Shown here piece by piece: positions 1-12,323 of a stretch of 64,000 bases of DNA. The notes under the pieces were generated by a model. It searched no databases, had not been told where the DNA came from, and was given only the letters and a program-made list of their open reading frames with translations. The DNA comes from Rusavskia elegans (lineage: Eukaryota > Ascomycota > Lecanoromycetes > Teloschistales > Teloschistaceae): assembly GCA_011316305.1 (NCBI GenBank), contig SAUG01000030.1, forward strand, positions 744,001-808,000. The letters run 5' to 3'. A program made the translations under genes and the position numbers. Position 1 is the first letter of the stretch. The number at the start of each line of letters is the position of its first letter.

Positions 1-1392
1 GGCGCCATGGACGAGTTCCTTGGTCTGTCTGAATAGACCGAGAACATCTTGGCTGGCTTGTCTTCCTGCCTGGAGCTTGCTTTGATCCCCATTGCGGTGT
101 TGTGTATGGTGCTGGCGAGTGGTCTCAGCGGCTGGCGGTGCATGGATGTACCCGTCAAGGTCGGTACTGCCCGAGAACAGCCTTGGGGGATCGGCTCGTT
201 CTCAAGCTCTCGGACTTCGATTTTCTTGGTTCTGTTGGCAAAGTTCAAAGAGCTGATGGTGTCCAAATGGTAGGACCTGCTTGGAGCTAAGTTTAATATC
301 ATCACCGTCAAACCATTGTTCTGTCCAAGAGACAGGATCCTAGTCATCTTGCTTTCTCGATAAGGTATCCTCGCTTGATTCTGCGATATTGCTTCGACGC
401 ACTTGGCGAGGACAAAGAGGCTCTTGTTAATGCTGGCAGATTCAACGAGCCGCTCTTTGCCGTTGTCAGTTCGCCTGTTGTCTTCGGAGCCAGCAAGATC
501 AATCGCTATAGTTCGCTCGGAGTTAGCGAAGTCGATGGGACGCATTGAAGATATCGACTGGTCGACGCGTAGTCTCCGACGAGTATCTGGATAGCATAGA
601 AATAATATCCACATACCTGACGCTGTACTGACTCTGACTTCATCACCTGTGGTCATGGTGACCTTGAAGCATAGAATAGCATGAGAACGTGAAGAGTGCG
701 CATTGAGCTTTGTTGCACTCGTTGAGCGGTTGACGTTGGCCTCGTCGTAAATCTTCTCGAATTCTTTCAGGCTCTCGCACGGCCGCTCCGTCAGTCCCAC
801 AACCACAGTCTTTCCTCCATTGTCCCTCAAGTGCAATCCAGACATGGACCTTTTCTCTGGTGCTTCAAGCAGGTCGAACACTTTGTCGTTGTATATTTCG
901 TAATATGATAGCGTTATCCCCACAGATGTCGCGCCAGCCGAGTCCTTCTCGATCTTGCGACAGCGTCTGTAGGTGCTTGACAATAGACGTGGAATGATCC
1001 CACGTTCGGCCAGTGATTTTCCGCCCCGCATTGTATGTGTCTTGCCCGTGCCTGTGACACCATACGCGAATATCGTTACGTCGAATCCATTGAAGAGATG
1101 TTTGATTGTAGGGGTTACTGTACATTGTTAGCAGCTTGAAGTCGGAAGAGCTTGCAGTTCTCAGCCACCTACTTTCGTTATCGAATATGGCCTGCTGCGT
1201 CGATGCCTGATCATATACACTGCTAAATTGGAAGGAGAAGATTTCATTTTCATTCTTGAAACTGGGTATTCGAACTACTGTTGGCTGAGAACTTGCATCC
1301 CCATCAGGACGCGTTGCGGATACGATGCAGTCTTTTTCGAGCTCCGAACTTTGTTGAGGCCGTATACGAGCGACGACCCTGATTCCTCCCAT
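1..1392 (-). CDS. Kinesin motor protein, KIF22/kinesin-10-like (3' end outside window)
   Basis: Microtubule motor ATPase. Reading down from the ATG at 1392 the protein opens with GGIRVVARIRP, the first motor strand. The P-loop GVTGTGKTHTM lies near 1030-1075, switch-I SSRSH near 700, switch-II DLAGSE near 500, followed by SINKSLFVLAKCVEAIS and PYRESKMTRIL. The motor ends near 215-260 with TISSLNFANRTKKIEV, the usual neck junction. NKSLFVL and EDNRR after DLAGSE resemble the KIF22/Kid (kinesin-10) group, a chromosome-arm motor; that subgroup is inference. Several short introns break the motor, for example near 1110-1170 and 595-620. The tail runs off the left edge, so coiled coil and DNA-binding parts cannot be judged. 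Confidence 0.85.
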
Positions 1393-1761
1393 GATGGCGA
1401 CTGTTTTGGCGTTGAGTACAGAGTTCAGACTGGTGTTGCACTTTCTCTGTTGACGGAGATTTGATTTCCGTAAACAACTTTCCCGATTGGGTTAGATGTC
1501 CGCATGACACCCGCTGTGGCATGGAGCGAGGGGAGTATTCTCAAGTAGGTTTCGTCATTGTGTGTGCGACTACTGTAACTGTTTTTTATGAATGTAGAGT
1601 GTTGTTGCAATAACGCACTATTGGCTTCAATGCGGCAAAGATTTGCATATAGGATGAAGCGGTATTGTGTCTTATCGCCACTATTTCAGACATAATTTTG
1701 TACATGTCATGCCTTTTTTGGCTGCTTTGCAAAGTAGTCATCGCCAAGACTGCCATTGTTT
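1393..1761. other. Intergenic: kinesin 5' flank and AIM24 3' flank
   Basis: Both neighbours are on the minus strand, so this stretch should hold the kinesin promoter and the AIM24 3' end. I see no ORF with family signature, repeat or clear TATA motif. Confidence 0.5.
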
Positions 1762-3156
1762 TTATCTCGCGCCCGATGAGTTATCCTTCTCAAAGACGAT
1801 CTTGCCGTCTGGTCCCATGCTCGCGGTACTCATCCGAAGTGGTCTAGTAACCTCCTTGGAGACGTCTGCGTCAGGTATATCCGATACTAACGGTGAGGAC
1901 TTCGGCGCCGAACCGCCAGGCGCCTCTGCGATCTCATTGACTTCGCGACTTGTGAGGACATCGTTGAGCCTCACGGCACGAGTTTGCAGTAGGATTGTGG
2001 CAGGTCCATGGAATTGAAGAAAGAGCTAGTGAACATGAGCGTGGCTTGGAGAGGGAATGTAGATTTCGCGCTTACCCTGTCACCCCAGATTGACCTTCTG
2101 AACCACGTTCGCAAACTGTGAGCTGTCCTCGTGACCGCAATCCAGGTCCTTGACTCGCGCATGACTCGGAAGAATTTCGTATCTGGAAGGAGCGTGGATA
2201 ACCCCAGGTCCGGTATCTGCAGACGGAAGGATGATGCCTTGAGACGATATGGTAAAGGTGGATAACGGTTCATCGAGTAACCAACGACATTGCTAAGGGA
2301 ACCTATCAGCGCAGGAAACTTATTTCTGCAGCTATCGCAGACCTTGGATGTGCGATATAGTTCTCCCCGGATTCGAGCACGATCTGTGCAATTGAGCCAT
2401 TCCCGGCGACGGCAAAGAGTCCTCTTCCAGTGATCTCAGAACTACCCCAATGCGCAAGGCTCTTCACCAAATCAGCCTTGAGATTTGCTTGTTGGACCAC
2501 GGGATCGTACCAACTTGGGGCTGATTGTTGGTCTGACCGAAAGCGTTTGACCGGTCCACGCAAGGAGCGACGGACCAATGACCATCCAGTCCGTGGAGCC
2601 GTCCAAATGCACGACAGCCAGTGATGAGATGGAGGGTTTCGGCGAAATCAACGCGGTTACCGGACTCGTAGAGGATACTCGTTGATAAAGGAAGGGAACG
2701 CCCCCAATGAGTCTTCGGACAGGCTCGAGAATGGACAGTGTGGACACCACCTGGTGCAGGTCAGGATATATCTCCTTCCTAGTATTTTGCCATGGGAGCT
2801 GACGTTATCTGGCTTGCCCCCTAGACCAACAAGAGTCCCACGACGGGTATAGAGGTTTTGGGAAGCGGAGAGGGAGACGTGGAGAAGCGGTAATGGCGAG
2901 TCGGAGATCTCGAATTTGGCATCTGTCCATCCGTCAGTATCTAGTACGCAAAGCTACACTTTATTGGCCTACCTGGGCTTGTATTGTCATTGTTTTGAAC
3001 TGGCTCAGAAAGCAGGGGCTCGGTTGTGCTTGCTGATGGGGTTGAGATATGGATCTGTCGTCTTCTCGGCTGCCATTGCAGTTGTGCACCTGAATGTATT
3101 CCTTTAGAGCATTTCGATACCTCAGCTACAGCGCGCAGCGTATGCATATGTCGCAT
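1762..3156 (-). CDS. AIM24: AIM24-like mitochondrial biogenesis protein
   Basis: Member of the Aim24/TIM-barrel-like family; in yeast Aim24 is an inner mitochondrial membrane protein linked to MICOS and respiratory chain integrity. The N-terminus (from 3156) is Arg/Ser-rich and looks like a presequence. Family blocks follow in order: a [17 protein letters not shown] block near 2840, [20 protein letters not shown] near 2690, [12 protein letters not shown] near 2600, [17 protein letters not shown] near 2430, [16 protein letters not shown] near 2240, then [26 protein letters not shown] and the C-terminal [16 protein letters not shown]. Frame changes between blocks. One is explained by a 61-nt intron at 2477-2537 (GTCAGA donor, CTCAAG acceptor), a weak donor, so an indel is possible there. 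It is divergent from ATM1, another mitochondrial gene. Confidence 0.85.
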
Positions 3157-3479
3157 CGCTGCTGGTATCTTTGAATAGCTGCCTCTCTAATTTAGAGACG
3201 AAGTCGGCGATCAACGCTCAAAAGACGCCGATAGGGCTGAGCCCAGAGCTTCAGCTACCAAGGTACCTGACCTCGCTGACTTCCCCAGCATTTGTTTTGC
3301 TTCTTGTTTTACTCCATGGCGCGGTTCGCCGTGACACTGGTCAGCTGGTTTATGGGCTGCCTAGCTTGGTCCTCACATTTTCAGTAAACAGAAGCTGCTC
3401 ATCGTGATATAATGCTATCCGGCTGAAGCCCGAGCCGCAACCAAGCAAGAAGCGCAATGAGCGTCGAGAGAATCTCAAC
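3157..3479. promoter_or_regulatory. Shared 5' region of AIM24 and ATM1
   Basis: About 320 bp between two divergent start codons of nuclear-encoded mitochondrial proteins. It must hold both promoters. No unambiguous TATA box or named binding site was identified. Confidence 0.4.
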
Positions 3480-5986
3480 ATGAATCTCGCAACCTATCAT
3501 ATCCGGGAGCTGTCCAGAAGCCACAGACTGTTCTCATCAGCATGTCACACCTCCCAGCGCCTTGTATGGTCACAACGGTGCCTTCAGGCTGCAACCCCAT
3601 GGCCCTCGAACAGAGGCCAGGCTCATTCCTTCTCCCTGTCACCGAGATGCGCCCAGGGAAAGGCGACATCGGATCAGAAACCGCACCTGCAGGTTTTCCG
3701 TGGTGCCGATAACCCCGACTCCATAGAGCCTGTCAAGCCAGAGACTATCAAAAAACCCCAGGGGGCAACAGTACATCAGGCACCAAATACCGATGGCCTA
3801 CTTTCGGAGCAGACTGTTTCCAATAAAGACCAAAGAAAGGCTGATTGGGCGATCATAAAGGAAATGGTACAGTATTTATGGCCCAAGGTAGGTCAAGGAG
3901 CTTAGAAACACTGCCGTTTGGTATCTGATGTTGGGCAAGGATGATATGGGAACCAAAGTTAGAGTTGGTACGGCACTGGCGTTATTGGTTGGCTCAAAGG
4001 TGTCTTATCCTTCTCCCAAATTTTGTATGTAAATGCTCAAAGATAGGCTAGGTACTCAACATCCAAGTCCCGTTCTACTTTAAAAACATCGTCGATTCCT
4101 TGAATGTCGACTTCACTGCGATCTCAGGAACAGCGTGGACTGTGGGTGGTTCCATGATCGTTGCCTGTATGAGTATCCTACTCGACCCAGGGAAATTTAC
4201 TGAGTGTCTTACCAGACGGTGTCACTAGAATAAGCGCAGCAATATTCCAAGAGCTCCGAAATGCTGTCTTCGCAAGTGTGGCCCAGAAAGCTATCCGCCG
4301 TGTGGCTTGCAATGTCTTTGAGCATCTTCTTAGACTGGACTTGAACTTTCATCTCTCACGGCAAACAGGGGGACTCACCAGAGCTATTGACCGCGGTACC
4401 AAAGGCATCAGCTTCCTTCTGACATCAATGGTCTTCCACATACTGCCTACAGCGCTAGAGATTTCGATGGTCTGCGGGATCCTAGTATGTCCAAAGCCAC
4501 TACCTAGATAAATCAGTGTATTGACCCCCTTTCCAGACTTATCAGTACGGGCCCAAATTTGCCATCATCACTGCCGCAACTATGACGGCCTATACCGCAT
4601 TCACCATCATCACCACTTCGTGGCGTACCAAATTCAGGAAGCAAGCCAATGCTGCAGATAATCAAGGTGCTACAGTAGCCGTTGATTCACTCATCAATTT
4701 CGAAGCCGTAAAATATTTCAACAACGAGAAATATGAGGTGGGCCGGTACGATTCAGCTTTGAAGGCATACGAGAATGCCTCCATCAAAGTCACGACTTCC
4801 CTAGCGTTCCTCAATTCCGGCCAAAACGTCATCTTCTCGGGCGCGCTCGCTGCAATGATGTATCTAGCTGCTGACGGAGTAGCGAACGGCAGCCTTACCG
4901 TTGGTGATTTAGTGATGGTCAATCAACTTGTCTTCCAGCTCTCGGTGCCTCTCAACTTTCTGGGCTCCATATATCGAGAGCTCAGACAGTCACTTCTGGA
5001 CATGGAAACGCTATTTAATTTACAGAAAGTTAATGTCTCGATCAAAGAACCTCGAGACGCGAAACAGTTGCAACTAACGAAAGGTGGCGAGATCAGATTC
5101 GATAACGTGACCTTTGGCTATCATCCAGATCGTCCCATCCTGCGCAATCTGAATATGACCATCCCTGCCGGTCAGAAGGTTGCAATCGTTGGACCCAGCG
5201 GGTGCGGGAAATCGACTTTACTGCGTCTGTTGTTCCGGCTATACGATATCCAAGACGGCAGAATCTTCATTGATGACCAGGAGATCCGTAACGTCAACCT
5301 GCAAAGCCTGCGCAAAGCCATCGGCGTCGTACCACAAGACACACCCTTGTTCAACAACACTATAGAACACAACATCCGCTACGGTAACTTGGAAGCGTCG
5401 GCAGAAGAAGTAGAAAGGGCGGCCAAAAGAGCGAGGATACATGAGATCGTCGAGGGTCTACCTGCTGGCTATGGCACGATGGTAGGGGAAAGGGGCATGA
5501 TGATTTCTGGCGGTGAGAAGCAACGCTTAGCCGTCTCGCGGCTCATCCTGAAAGATCCGCCCTTGCTGTTTTTCGATGAAGCCGTACGTCTTCTGCTACC
5601 CCTTAGACATTCAATCGCATTTGACTAACGTCTTCCGTAGACATCAGCACTAGACACTCACACCGAACAAGCACTCCTCCAGAACATCAACAGTATACTG
5701 AAAGACAAGGCCAGAACGAGCGTCTTCGTCGCGCATCGGCTGCGGACGATCTACGACAGCGACAAAATCATTGTTCTCAAGGACGGCTGTGTCGCAGAAA
5801 GTGGGACACACAATGAACTTCTCGAGGCCCGAGGGGTGTATTGGAATTTGTGGAATGGTATGTGACTGAACCCAGACGTCGGTCTTGAAGGGCTAGCTAA
5901 TGGCTTTGATAGCTCAAGAGACTTCGCCGGATGATCTGAGAGATGCGGAGCGAGATATCGCGGAGCATGCTCAGCAGAAAGAATGA
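3480..5986 (+). CDS. ATM1: Mitochondrial ABC transporter Atm1 (ABCB7 type)
   Basis: Half-size ABC exporter of the mitochondrial inner membrane that exports a glutathione-linked sulfur compound needed for cytosolic Fe-S protein assembly. Exon 1 encodes a long N-terminal targeting region ending in LWPK at 3887. After an intron the membrane domain starts with [20 protein letters not shown], and [16 protein letters not shown] follows the next intron. The [12 protein letters not shown] block near 4690 is an Atm1 hallmark. The nucleotide-binding domain has Walker [10 protein letters not shown] near 5195, signature ISGGEKQR near 5510, Walker B LLFFDEATSALD split by the intron near 5583-5640, and the H-loop in VFVAHRL. 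I infer six introns, including those starting near 3888, 4013, 4168, 4483, 5583 and 5859. Length fits the family. Confidence 0.95.
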
Positions 5987-6844
5987 TGGCCGTCCTTAGC
6001 TGAATCGAATCGCAACATTTCCGAGCTGATGACCCGGGAAATTGCGAGCGTTTTGAATACCTCCAGTCGACACGCAAAGGCAGGAATCAGCCAGCAAATA
6101 CCTGCCATGTTGACCCAGAGTTTCAGACTGGTCAAAGCCGGCACAGGCAAACAACTTGCCTCAAGGCGGAGCTTCGAGGAACGACTGAAACACGAGATTT
6201 CCGGCAGTGCCCTTGGCAGCAGTCCTTAGGGGTTCAGGGGCAAGCTGTTGCCGAGGTCATCTGAAATTATTGGTGTCGATCCTTAACCAGGGCATACATT
6301 AAACTGTCGTAATGTCCAAGCTTCCACAACGAAGCTGTCCCTGGACTTTAGGTCGCGCGAGCAATACCACGGCGCAGTATTGACCATGTCTATGGACATA
6401 TCCTATTATCAATCGATTCGAATGGTCTTGGAGCCCATCATTTCAACAAAGGACGAGGTACTCCATGTAGATGGGCTGGGAAGTGCAGTAAGTTCATGGA
6501 AGGTTTGAAAGAAGGCCTTATATTACTAGTGAGAGGATGTATTTAGGATGGATCAGAGACACGTCAAGTACATGGTGCTTGCTTGATCTCCCGGTACACA
6601 GTAGAAAACAAGTCCTTTTTCAACAGCAAGAGAGCCGATCGATAGCACCATCAGTCCGCCTTTTCGGCCACTTTGAGCAAGCAGCCTAAGAGCTCTCGAC
6701 CTTATCTTTGATTTTCCCAATGCAACTTTCGCGACTCCAATCCGCCAATTCATTCGCTCCCTTGTTCACCGGACTGGGGGGAGCGCATCCTCACGAGAGA
6801 AACAGTATCCGCAATATCCTTTCTCGGTCCAATCGCCCAAGAAT
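5987..6844. other. Intergenic 3' of ATM1
   Basis: Open reading frames here are short and show no family signature. The ORF at 6029-6229 begins just after the ATM1 stop and looks like chance. I see no repeat or RNA gene. Confidence 0.4.
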
Positions 6845-7374
6845 CTATAACATTAGTCCGTCGAGCTTCAATGCTGAAATCCACAGAAAGAAGACCTTAC
6901 AGGAGTGACGTCGTGGCCTCCGATAAGAATAGAATGAAAGCAAACCATCGCCAAGATGGGCTGTAGCCGTGTCCAGGATTCTGCTAAAACCAATCCACCT
7001 GTTGATCATCGCTTCAAACTTGCGGTCCCCCATCACCGGTAGATCTGCCCTCAGATTCCACCCGCGTGGCCAAGGAAGTTGTCGGCGTCTGTGAGCACCA
7101 TCGGTGTTGTAGACCTCTCGTCGCGTGGAATGGTAGGCCGCATAAGTGTATCGAGGTCGTACCAGAAGAGGTAGCTGCTGGGGCGAACAGGATGGTTCAT
7201 GGCCATTGTGCGTTCACACTTGTGGGTCAAGGTAAGGATGTTGCTGAGCAGTTCCTCTTTGATGCGGTCGCCAAACTCATAAAGATTCTCGGTGACAGCC
7301 TGGTAAGGTCGTTGGTCTCCGATCGGACACGGTCTTCGCGTGCGTACCATCAGATCGGAGAGGAGGCTCTTCAT
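6845..7374 (-). pseudogene. Unrecognised coding-like segment with in-frame TGA codons (possible gene relic)
   Basis: From 7374 the minus strand reads 107 codons with protein-like composition: an amphipathic part with GDRIKEELLSNILTLTHKCE, then SYLFWYDLDTLMRP and VLTDADNFLGHAGGI. It then meets TGA at 7051-7053 and, five codons later in the same frame, TGA at 7033-7035. A second frame continues with GDRKFEAMINRWIGFSRIL. Both stops could be CGA codons changed by a C to T transition, which would fit a RIP-damaged gene, but no family was recognised. It lies between the 3' ends of ATM1 and SMC6. It may equally be a chance ORF. Confidence 0.25.
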
Positions 7375-8002
7375 TGACGTGTAGGATCGGGCCTGGGGAG
7401 TTGAAGTTGATTGGAGATGGATGGGAAGGCGAGCTGGCTTGACTATCTCGACCGAAACAGGTGAGATAGACGGGCAACAAAGAAAACGAAGGCGGTGCGG
7501 CTACGTACCTCTGATTTCTGGTTTGCTATACTGCAGGGACTTGCATTGAGGCAGCTGGCATGTAAGAGCCCGGACCGACAGAGATAATAACTCTACCAGA
7601 TCTTTGTCTGCTCTGAGATATAGAACACCCTTCCTCTCTGCCCTTCTCCATAATATTGCTGAGACGCTGCGTAGTTGCTATCGTAGATACCGCAAATTAA
7701 TGTATGACTTTTGTGTAGTGATGCCTGCCTTGTCAATCCTAAACTTAGCACTGCGGTGTCATATACTTTGCCCAAGTCTTGTATTAAAACCCCTTCCTGA
7801 CGGTGTGCTCAATGGATGTAACTGCCGGTTCGAGCTGTAGTTGGCAGTGTGGCAGTGTTCGCTCGGAAGACATATGATTTGAGGTCTCGAATATTTACAT
7901 GAACGGGAATAGTACATGCAGGGTATCGATATGTAAAAGGGAAGTAGCCACCCAAAACCGTAGATGCTCGTAGAGTACATGTGAGAGGGCTCGATCACCA
8001 GA
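7375..8002. other. Intergenic 3' of SMC6
   Basis: About 600 bp next to the SMC6 stop. Nothing beyond short ORFs without recognisable motifs. Confidence 0.4.
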
Positions 8003-11000
8003 TCACTGGTTGGGAAACGATATAGACGTTTGCCCACGCTCCGGGTCCTTCATCCTACTCATGCATTAATTTTGTTTTTGTCACGGAACTTGACATTTAC
8101 TTACTTGATGATCTTGACATCGTGACTGGAAGAAACGCTCCCCATCGAGCCCGGTGTGATAAGGACGAATTGCTTACCAATCGAGTACCGAGCGGCTTCG
8201 ATCTATTGTAGCCTGTCAGAAGGATCATCATCCAATTCGAAGGCATGAATTTACCATTTTCCGCATACTAACTTCCCGGTTGACGCTATCCATGAAGACA
8301 TCGCTGCTCTCTGTCAGTTTTCGGCCGGCCACCAACATCGTTAGGACACCTACAATTCGTCGAGACACCGGACAGGAGCTCCCATGGCGTCCCATAGTGA
8401 CAGGAGAAGGCAGATGGTGGCGAATGATTTCTCGCCTCCTGATAGTGTCTTCGCTTCTCGACCCCTGCCAACTTTTGTTGGATCTGGCTCGACCTGGGTG
8501 GTAGCTTTTCAGTTTCAGGGGGTAACAAGCCGCGGTAAGATTTGTGCTTACCACTAGATCCAGCTTCTTCTCCTTGTGATTGGCAAGCAACCTCCCTCGA
8601 AAGCTACGCTCACTCAACATCCACATGAACTGGACTCTGGCTCTCGCGGTGATGGCTCTTTGGAAAAGCTTCCAGCGCTCCTTGCGATTCACCAAGGTGG
8701 TTTTGAGTAGCTGAGAACTGGATCAGTTCGGCCATCTCGACCCAGCTATCGTTGACCATACCTGAGCAAGTCTTTCCACATCCTCTACCTGTTTCTTCGC
8801 TTTCTGAAAGTCTCGTATTTTGCGCGCTGCTGCTTCTGCGATTTGCTGGCGATTGCCTCCGAGTCTACAGTCGTGTCAGCCAGTCGTCTTGAGCAGCGAG
8901 CGCGTAATCGGCTGACCGGGTCTCCCATCTCTGCAAGTCCGCCTGCAGCCTATCTAGCTTCTTTTCAATTGATTTGGGTGTCTCGCCTGCCTCAACCGCC
9001 ACCCGTTGATGAATTTTGTTCGCTTGCTCAGTCCAGACGGTGACTGTGTTAGCACAGTCTTCTCGCTGCCTTTCTCCCCTCTCTTTGGTCTTCTGAGCAT
9101 CTTCCAGATCGGCAAACGCTGCGTTCTTGTTCCGGAGGGCAGCGTCCCTTCGTTCGGATGATTTATTCTTTTTGATCTCGGCTTTGCGGACCTTGGCCTG
9201 TATCTCGGCGACTTCGTTGTCGATTGCAGCCATCTCTTCTCGACAAGTTTTCAAGACTTCTTTGGCTTTATCGATTGCGACTACGGAGTCGCTGAAAGAG
9301 GCTTGATAGGTGACCAGCTCCTCTTCGGCTTCTTTGAGTCCTTCCTTCAACGCGTCGAGCCTGCCTTCCTCCAAAGAGTCCCTTTCCAGAGCATCTTGGA
9401 GACCCTCTACATCAGCCTCGAGTCTTTGCATCTCTATTCGCATTTCACGGCTGTCCCTCTTATGTCGCGTTATCGCTTGCTCACAGTCCTTCAGGTTGGA
9501 CTGCCGCTCCCTCACTATGCGTTCGAGGTCGTTGAGATGAGCACGAAGACGTTGAAGCTCAGCACGGCAAGCGCTTGACACAGAGATTAGCTCAAACACA
9601 TATAGTTACATAGAAGTAAACCTACTTGACTTGGTATTCAGCATCTGTCTTCATCCTTGGCTGGCCGCTCCACGCCGGGACGTAACCTTGAACTAAGCCA
9701 CCGCCCCATCCATAGCTGTACCTAAGGCCTGATCCCCTTTCATTATGGGTGTAACACTGCTTTACATTCGAGAGCCGCGTTTCATTCATCTGTTTCATAA
9801 CTTCCTCCCGTGTGTCGATCAAGATCGTTTGCTCTATGGCTTGGTTAATGACCAACTGCTTTCTGACCAGATCTTCATCAATCTAAGTAGGGATTAGTAG
9901 GTGATACTTTCAATGGATGGAACCACCAACCTCCAGGACCTTAAGTACTGTCTCGAACTGTGGATCTGGCTCATGGTTTGTGGTATCGACTCTGCCGTTA
10001 TTTCCTATCACAATGGGATATTGACTAAACCGTTAACGAAGCCGCTCATTACTTGGAAAGTCACTTACCATTGAAAGCGACCCATCATTTGGGAAAGTCT
10101 TGTCTGATCCGATTTACTGATGACTATGAATGTATTCAACATCCCCCCTAGAGACTTCTCTAAGATGCTTGACCATGCAGGCTTCTTCAACTGCACATGA
10201 TAGCCGATAGGTCCGATGGGCGTCTGTTGGAAGTCACCGTCCTCTCGGATTGCTCGAAGAAGCCGCGGAAGACCGGCATGGTACGCTCCCTCCTGCTTGC
10301 CCTTGTCTTTGATGAGTCTGCTGAGGCGTTCTTCACATTTTTGGACCTCCTGGCGTTGCTTTGAAATTGGCTCTTTTGATTTCTCAAGCTCGTCTGAAGC
10401 GCGCCTGCGTTCTTCCTCGAGACCAGTAACACCGTTATCGTGTTCGTCCAAATGGTTTCTAGCGTCGGACAATTGTGAGCGCTTCTCATCAAGTTCCACT
10501 AAACGCCTTGCGTTGCTGCCACCATTGATTTCTTCTAGCCTGCGATGTTCCTCTGCGATGTCAGACTCGCCTCGTTTTATTCTTCCTTCTGTCGATTTCA
10601 TGAGATCCTTGGTCTTCCGCTGTTCTAATTGCAAATCAATGGCTTCTTTCTTCACTTTGTCGTGCTTTTGTTTTGCCTGATCCTTCTGGCTCGCATGTGG
10701 AGCTAGGGCTTCTTGAAGTTCTTCAACTTGACGACTAGCATCTCGAAAGTCGATATCGGCCGTATCAAAATCCTCGGTGCAGGTGTTTGTCTTCTGCTCT
10801 GCGATCGCAATATCCTCCGTAATCTTCGCAAGCTCATCAATGGTGTCTGCAAGCCTCTGCTCTACCTCCTCGACTTGTGCCCATGCCATCTGCCAGCCCA
10901 TCCGCCTGATTTTTTCCCGTAATGAATCATGTTTCTCGGACAGTTCAAGGGTATGCTTGGCTTTGCGAGCTTCATCTTCATAGGAGCCAACATCTGCCAG

Positions 11001-11944
11001 ACTCTTCGCCAGATCTTGGTCGATTCTGTCGATGCTCTGTTCAATCTGCAGGTAATCTCCATCGAGATGCTCCAATTGCGTCCCCTTCATGAAGAACTTG
11101 TATTTGTCTTGAGGAGTCGAGTTGCTGAGGAATTGTCGCGCCATGTCTTGCGTCAGGACATTCATTGGGTTATCTATTTGCAAGGCGAAGTAGTCACATA
11201 TTTCCTCGAGGTCCGCCTTTCTTGTAGATATCAATCGGCCTGTAGCACTTTTTAGCTTGAAGTTACTGGTTCCTGATCGAGTAAAATGGCGTTCAACGAT
11301 GATAGAGTCTCCATAGACCTCAGACTGATATGAGCTGTCGCCTTTGTTTTTGATCTTGACGCTTAGAACTGCATTGCTACAAGGATTTAGCAATGCCCGG
11401 CAACGTTGAGGATATGATAATACCCACTCAAAGCCCTCTTTGATGAAACTCTTGAGGGATTGGCCTCGGTTCGTAGCAGTAGCCTTGCCACCCAGACATA
11501 TTGTGATGGCTGTCAGGATGGCACTCTTCCCACTTCCATTGTGACCGATGATGAAGTTGATGAGGGATCCAAGGGGCACTTCCAGATAGTTGTGGCACAT
11601 GAAATTAGAGCAAGTGACGGATTCCAATATTCCATTGTCTGCAGGTGTGTTTCCCAAGGAGCCGCTGTTCTGCTGTTGTGTTCTGAAAGAGCTCTCTTGT
11701 TCCTCGATAACTTCCTCGTCATCTGATGATTCTTCAGAAGTCTCAACACTAGAAAATTCGTACGACAATCGAGCCTTCTTCCTCTGCGATTGGTCAGTAA
11801 GATCCTACAGATTTCTTATGGATGCAAGCCTACAGTGTCTTGGCGTAGGTTTGTTTGTGCGGTCTCGACGCCGATCACCTCAGATTCTTCGCTGTCGTCG
11901 CCTTCTTCGCTGTCGGCCGGTCTTACTCGCTTCATGGGCGCCAT
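8003..11944 (-). CDS. SMC6: Structural maintenance of chromosomes protein 6 (Smc5/6 complex ATPase)
   Basis: Core ATPase of the Smc5/6 complex, which acts in DNA repair, rDNA stability and replication fork restart. The start at 11944 gives [20 protein letters not shown], an acidic leader as in fungal Smc6; an intron follows. Walker A is [20 protein letters not shown] near 11490. Long coiled coil fills about 9950-11100 and 8865-9600, with the hinge between (about 9620-10200). The C-terminal head has [11 protein letters not shown] near 8600, signature LSGGEKSF near 8440, and Walker B RCLDEFDVFMD formed by joining exons across an intron at about 8301-8353. The last intron starts with GTAAGT at about 8105, where the donor overlaps an in-frame TAA; splicing yields a final exon [17 protein letters not shown] ending at 8003. 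Its 3' end converges on the ATM1 side. Confidence 0.93.
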
Positions 11945-12323
11945 GGCGAGATGAAAGCCAGAGAACGCAACTGACACCGCGCTTTTATTCAAATTTCAAG
12001 ATTGGCCTATTCTCCTAGCCCAAAACGCGTGGAAAGGGCGGAAGACGCGTCAACAGATTCGCGGCTAAAGCGGGTCCATCGAGCGGACTTCATTCCGTCA
12101 TTTAGTCTTCACACCATTACTCCGAGTGCTCCAAAGTTGGCATTCGCAAGAATCAGAGGATAATGAGCGAGTACTGGCGCATGTACTACTATGGACATGA
12201 AACACGAGTATTTGAGGACCAATGTATTCCATGGCTGGAAAAAACGCACTAAGTGCACTGTTTTGCTAGCTATGACCGTTGGTCTCGTCACTTTCGCATA
12301 TCGTGATTAGGCATCCAAATTTC
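11945..12323. promoter_or_regulatory. SMC6 5' flank and 3' flank of the PLP enzyme gene
   Basis: Tandem minus-strand genes flank this 379-bp stretch. It holds ACGCGT-type hexamers: AACGCGTGG near 12024 and GACGCGTCA near 12046. ACGCGT is the MBF box that drives G1/S genes in yeast, which would suit SMC6; the role here is inference. Confidence 0.4.

Noticed and set aside
2477..2537. Frameshift pseudogene in AIM24
   Set aside because: A 61-nt GT-AG intron gives the family-like order at the junction, and all other blocks are intact, so a live gene is more likely.
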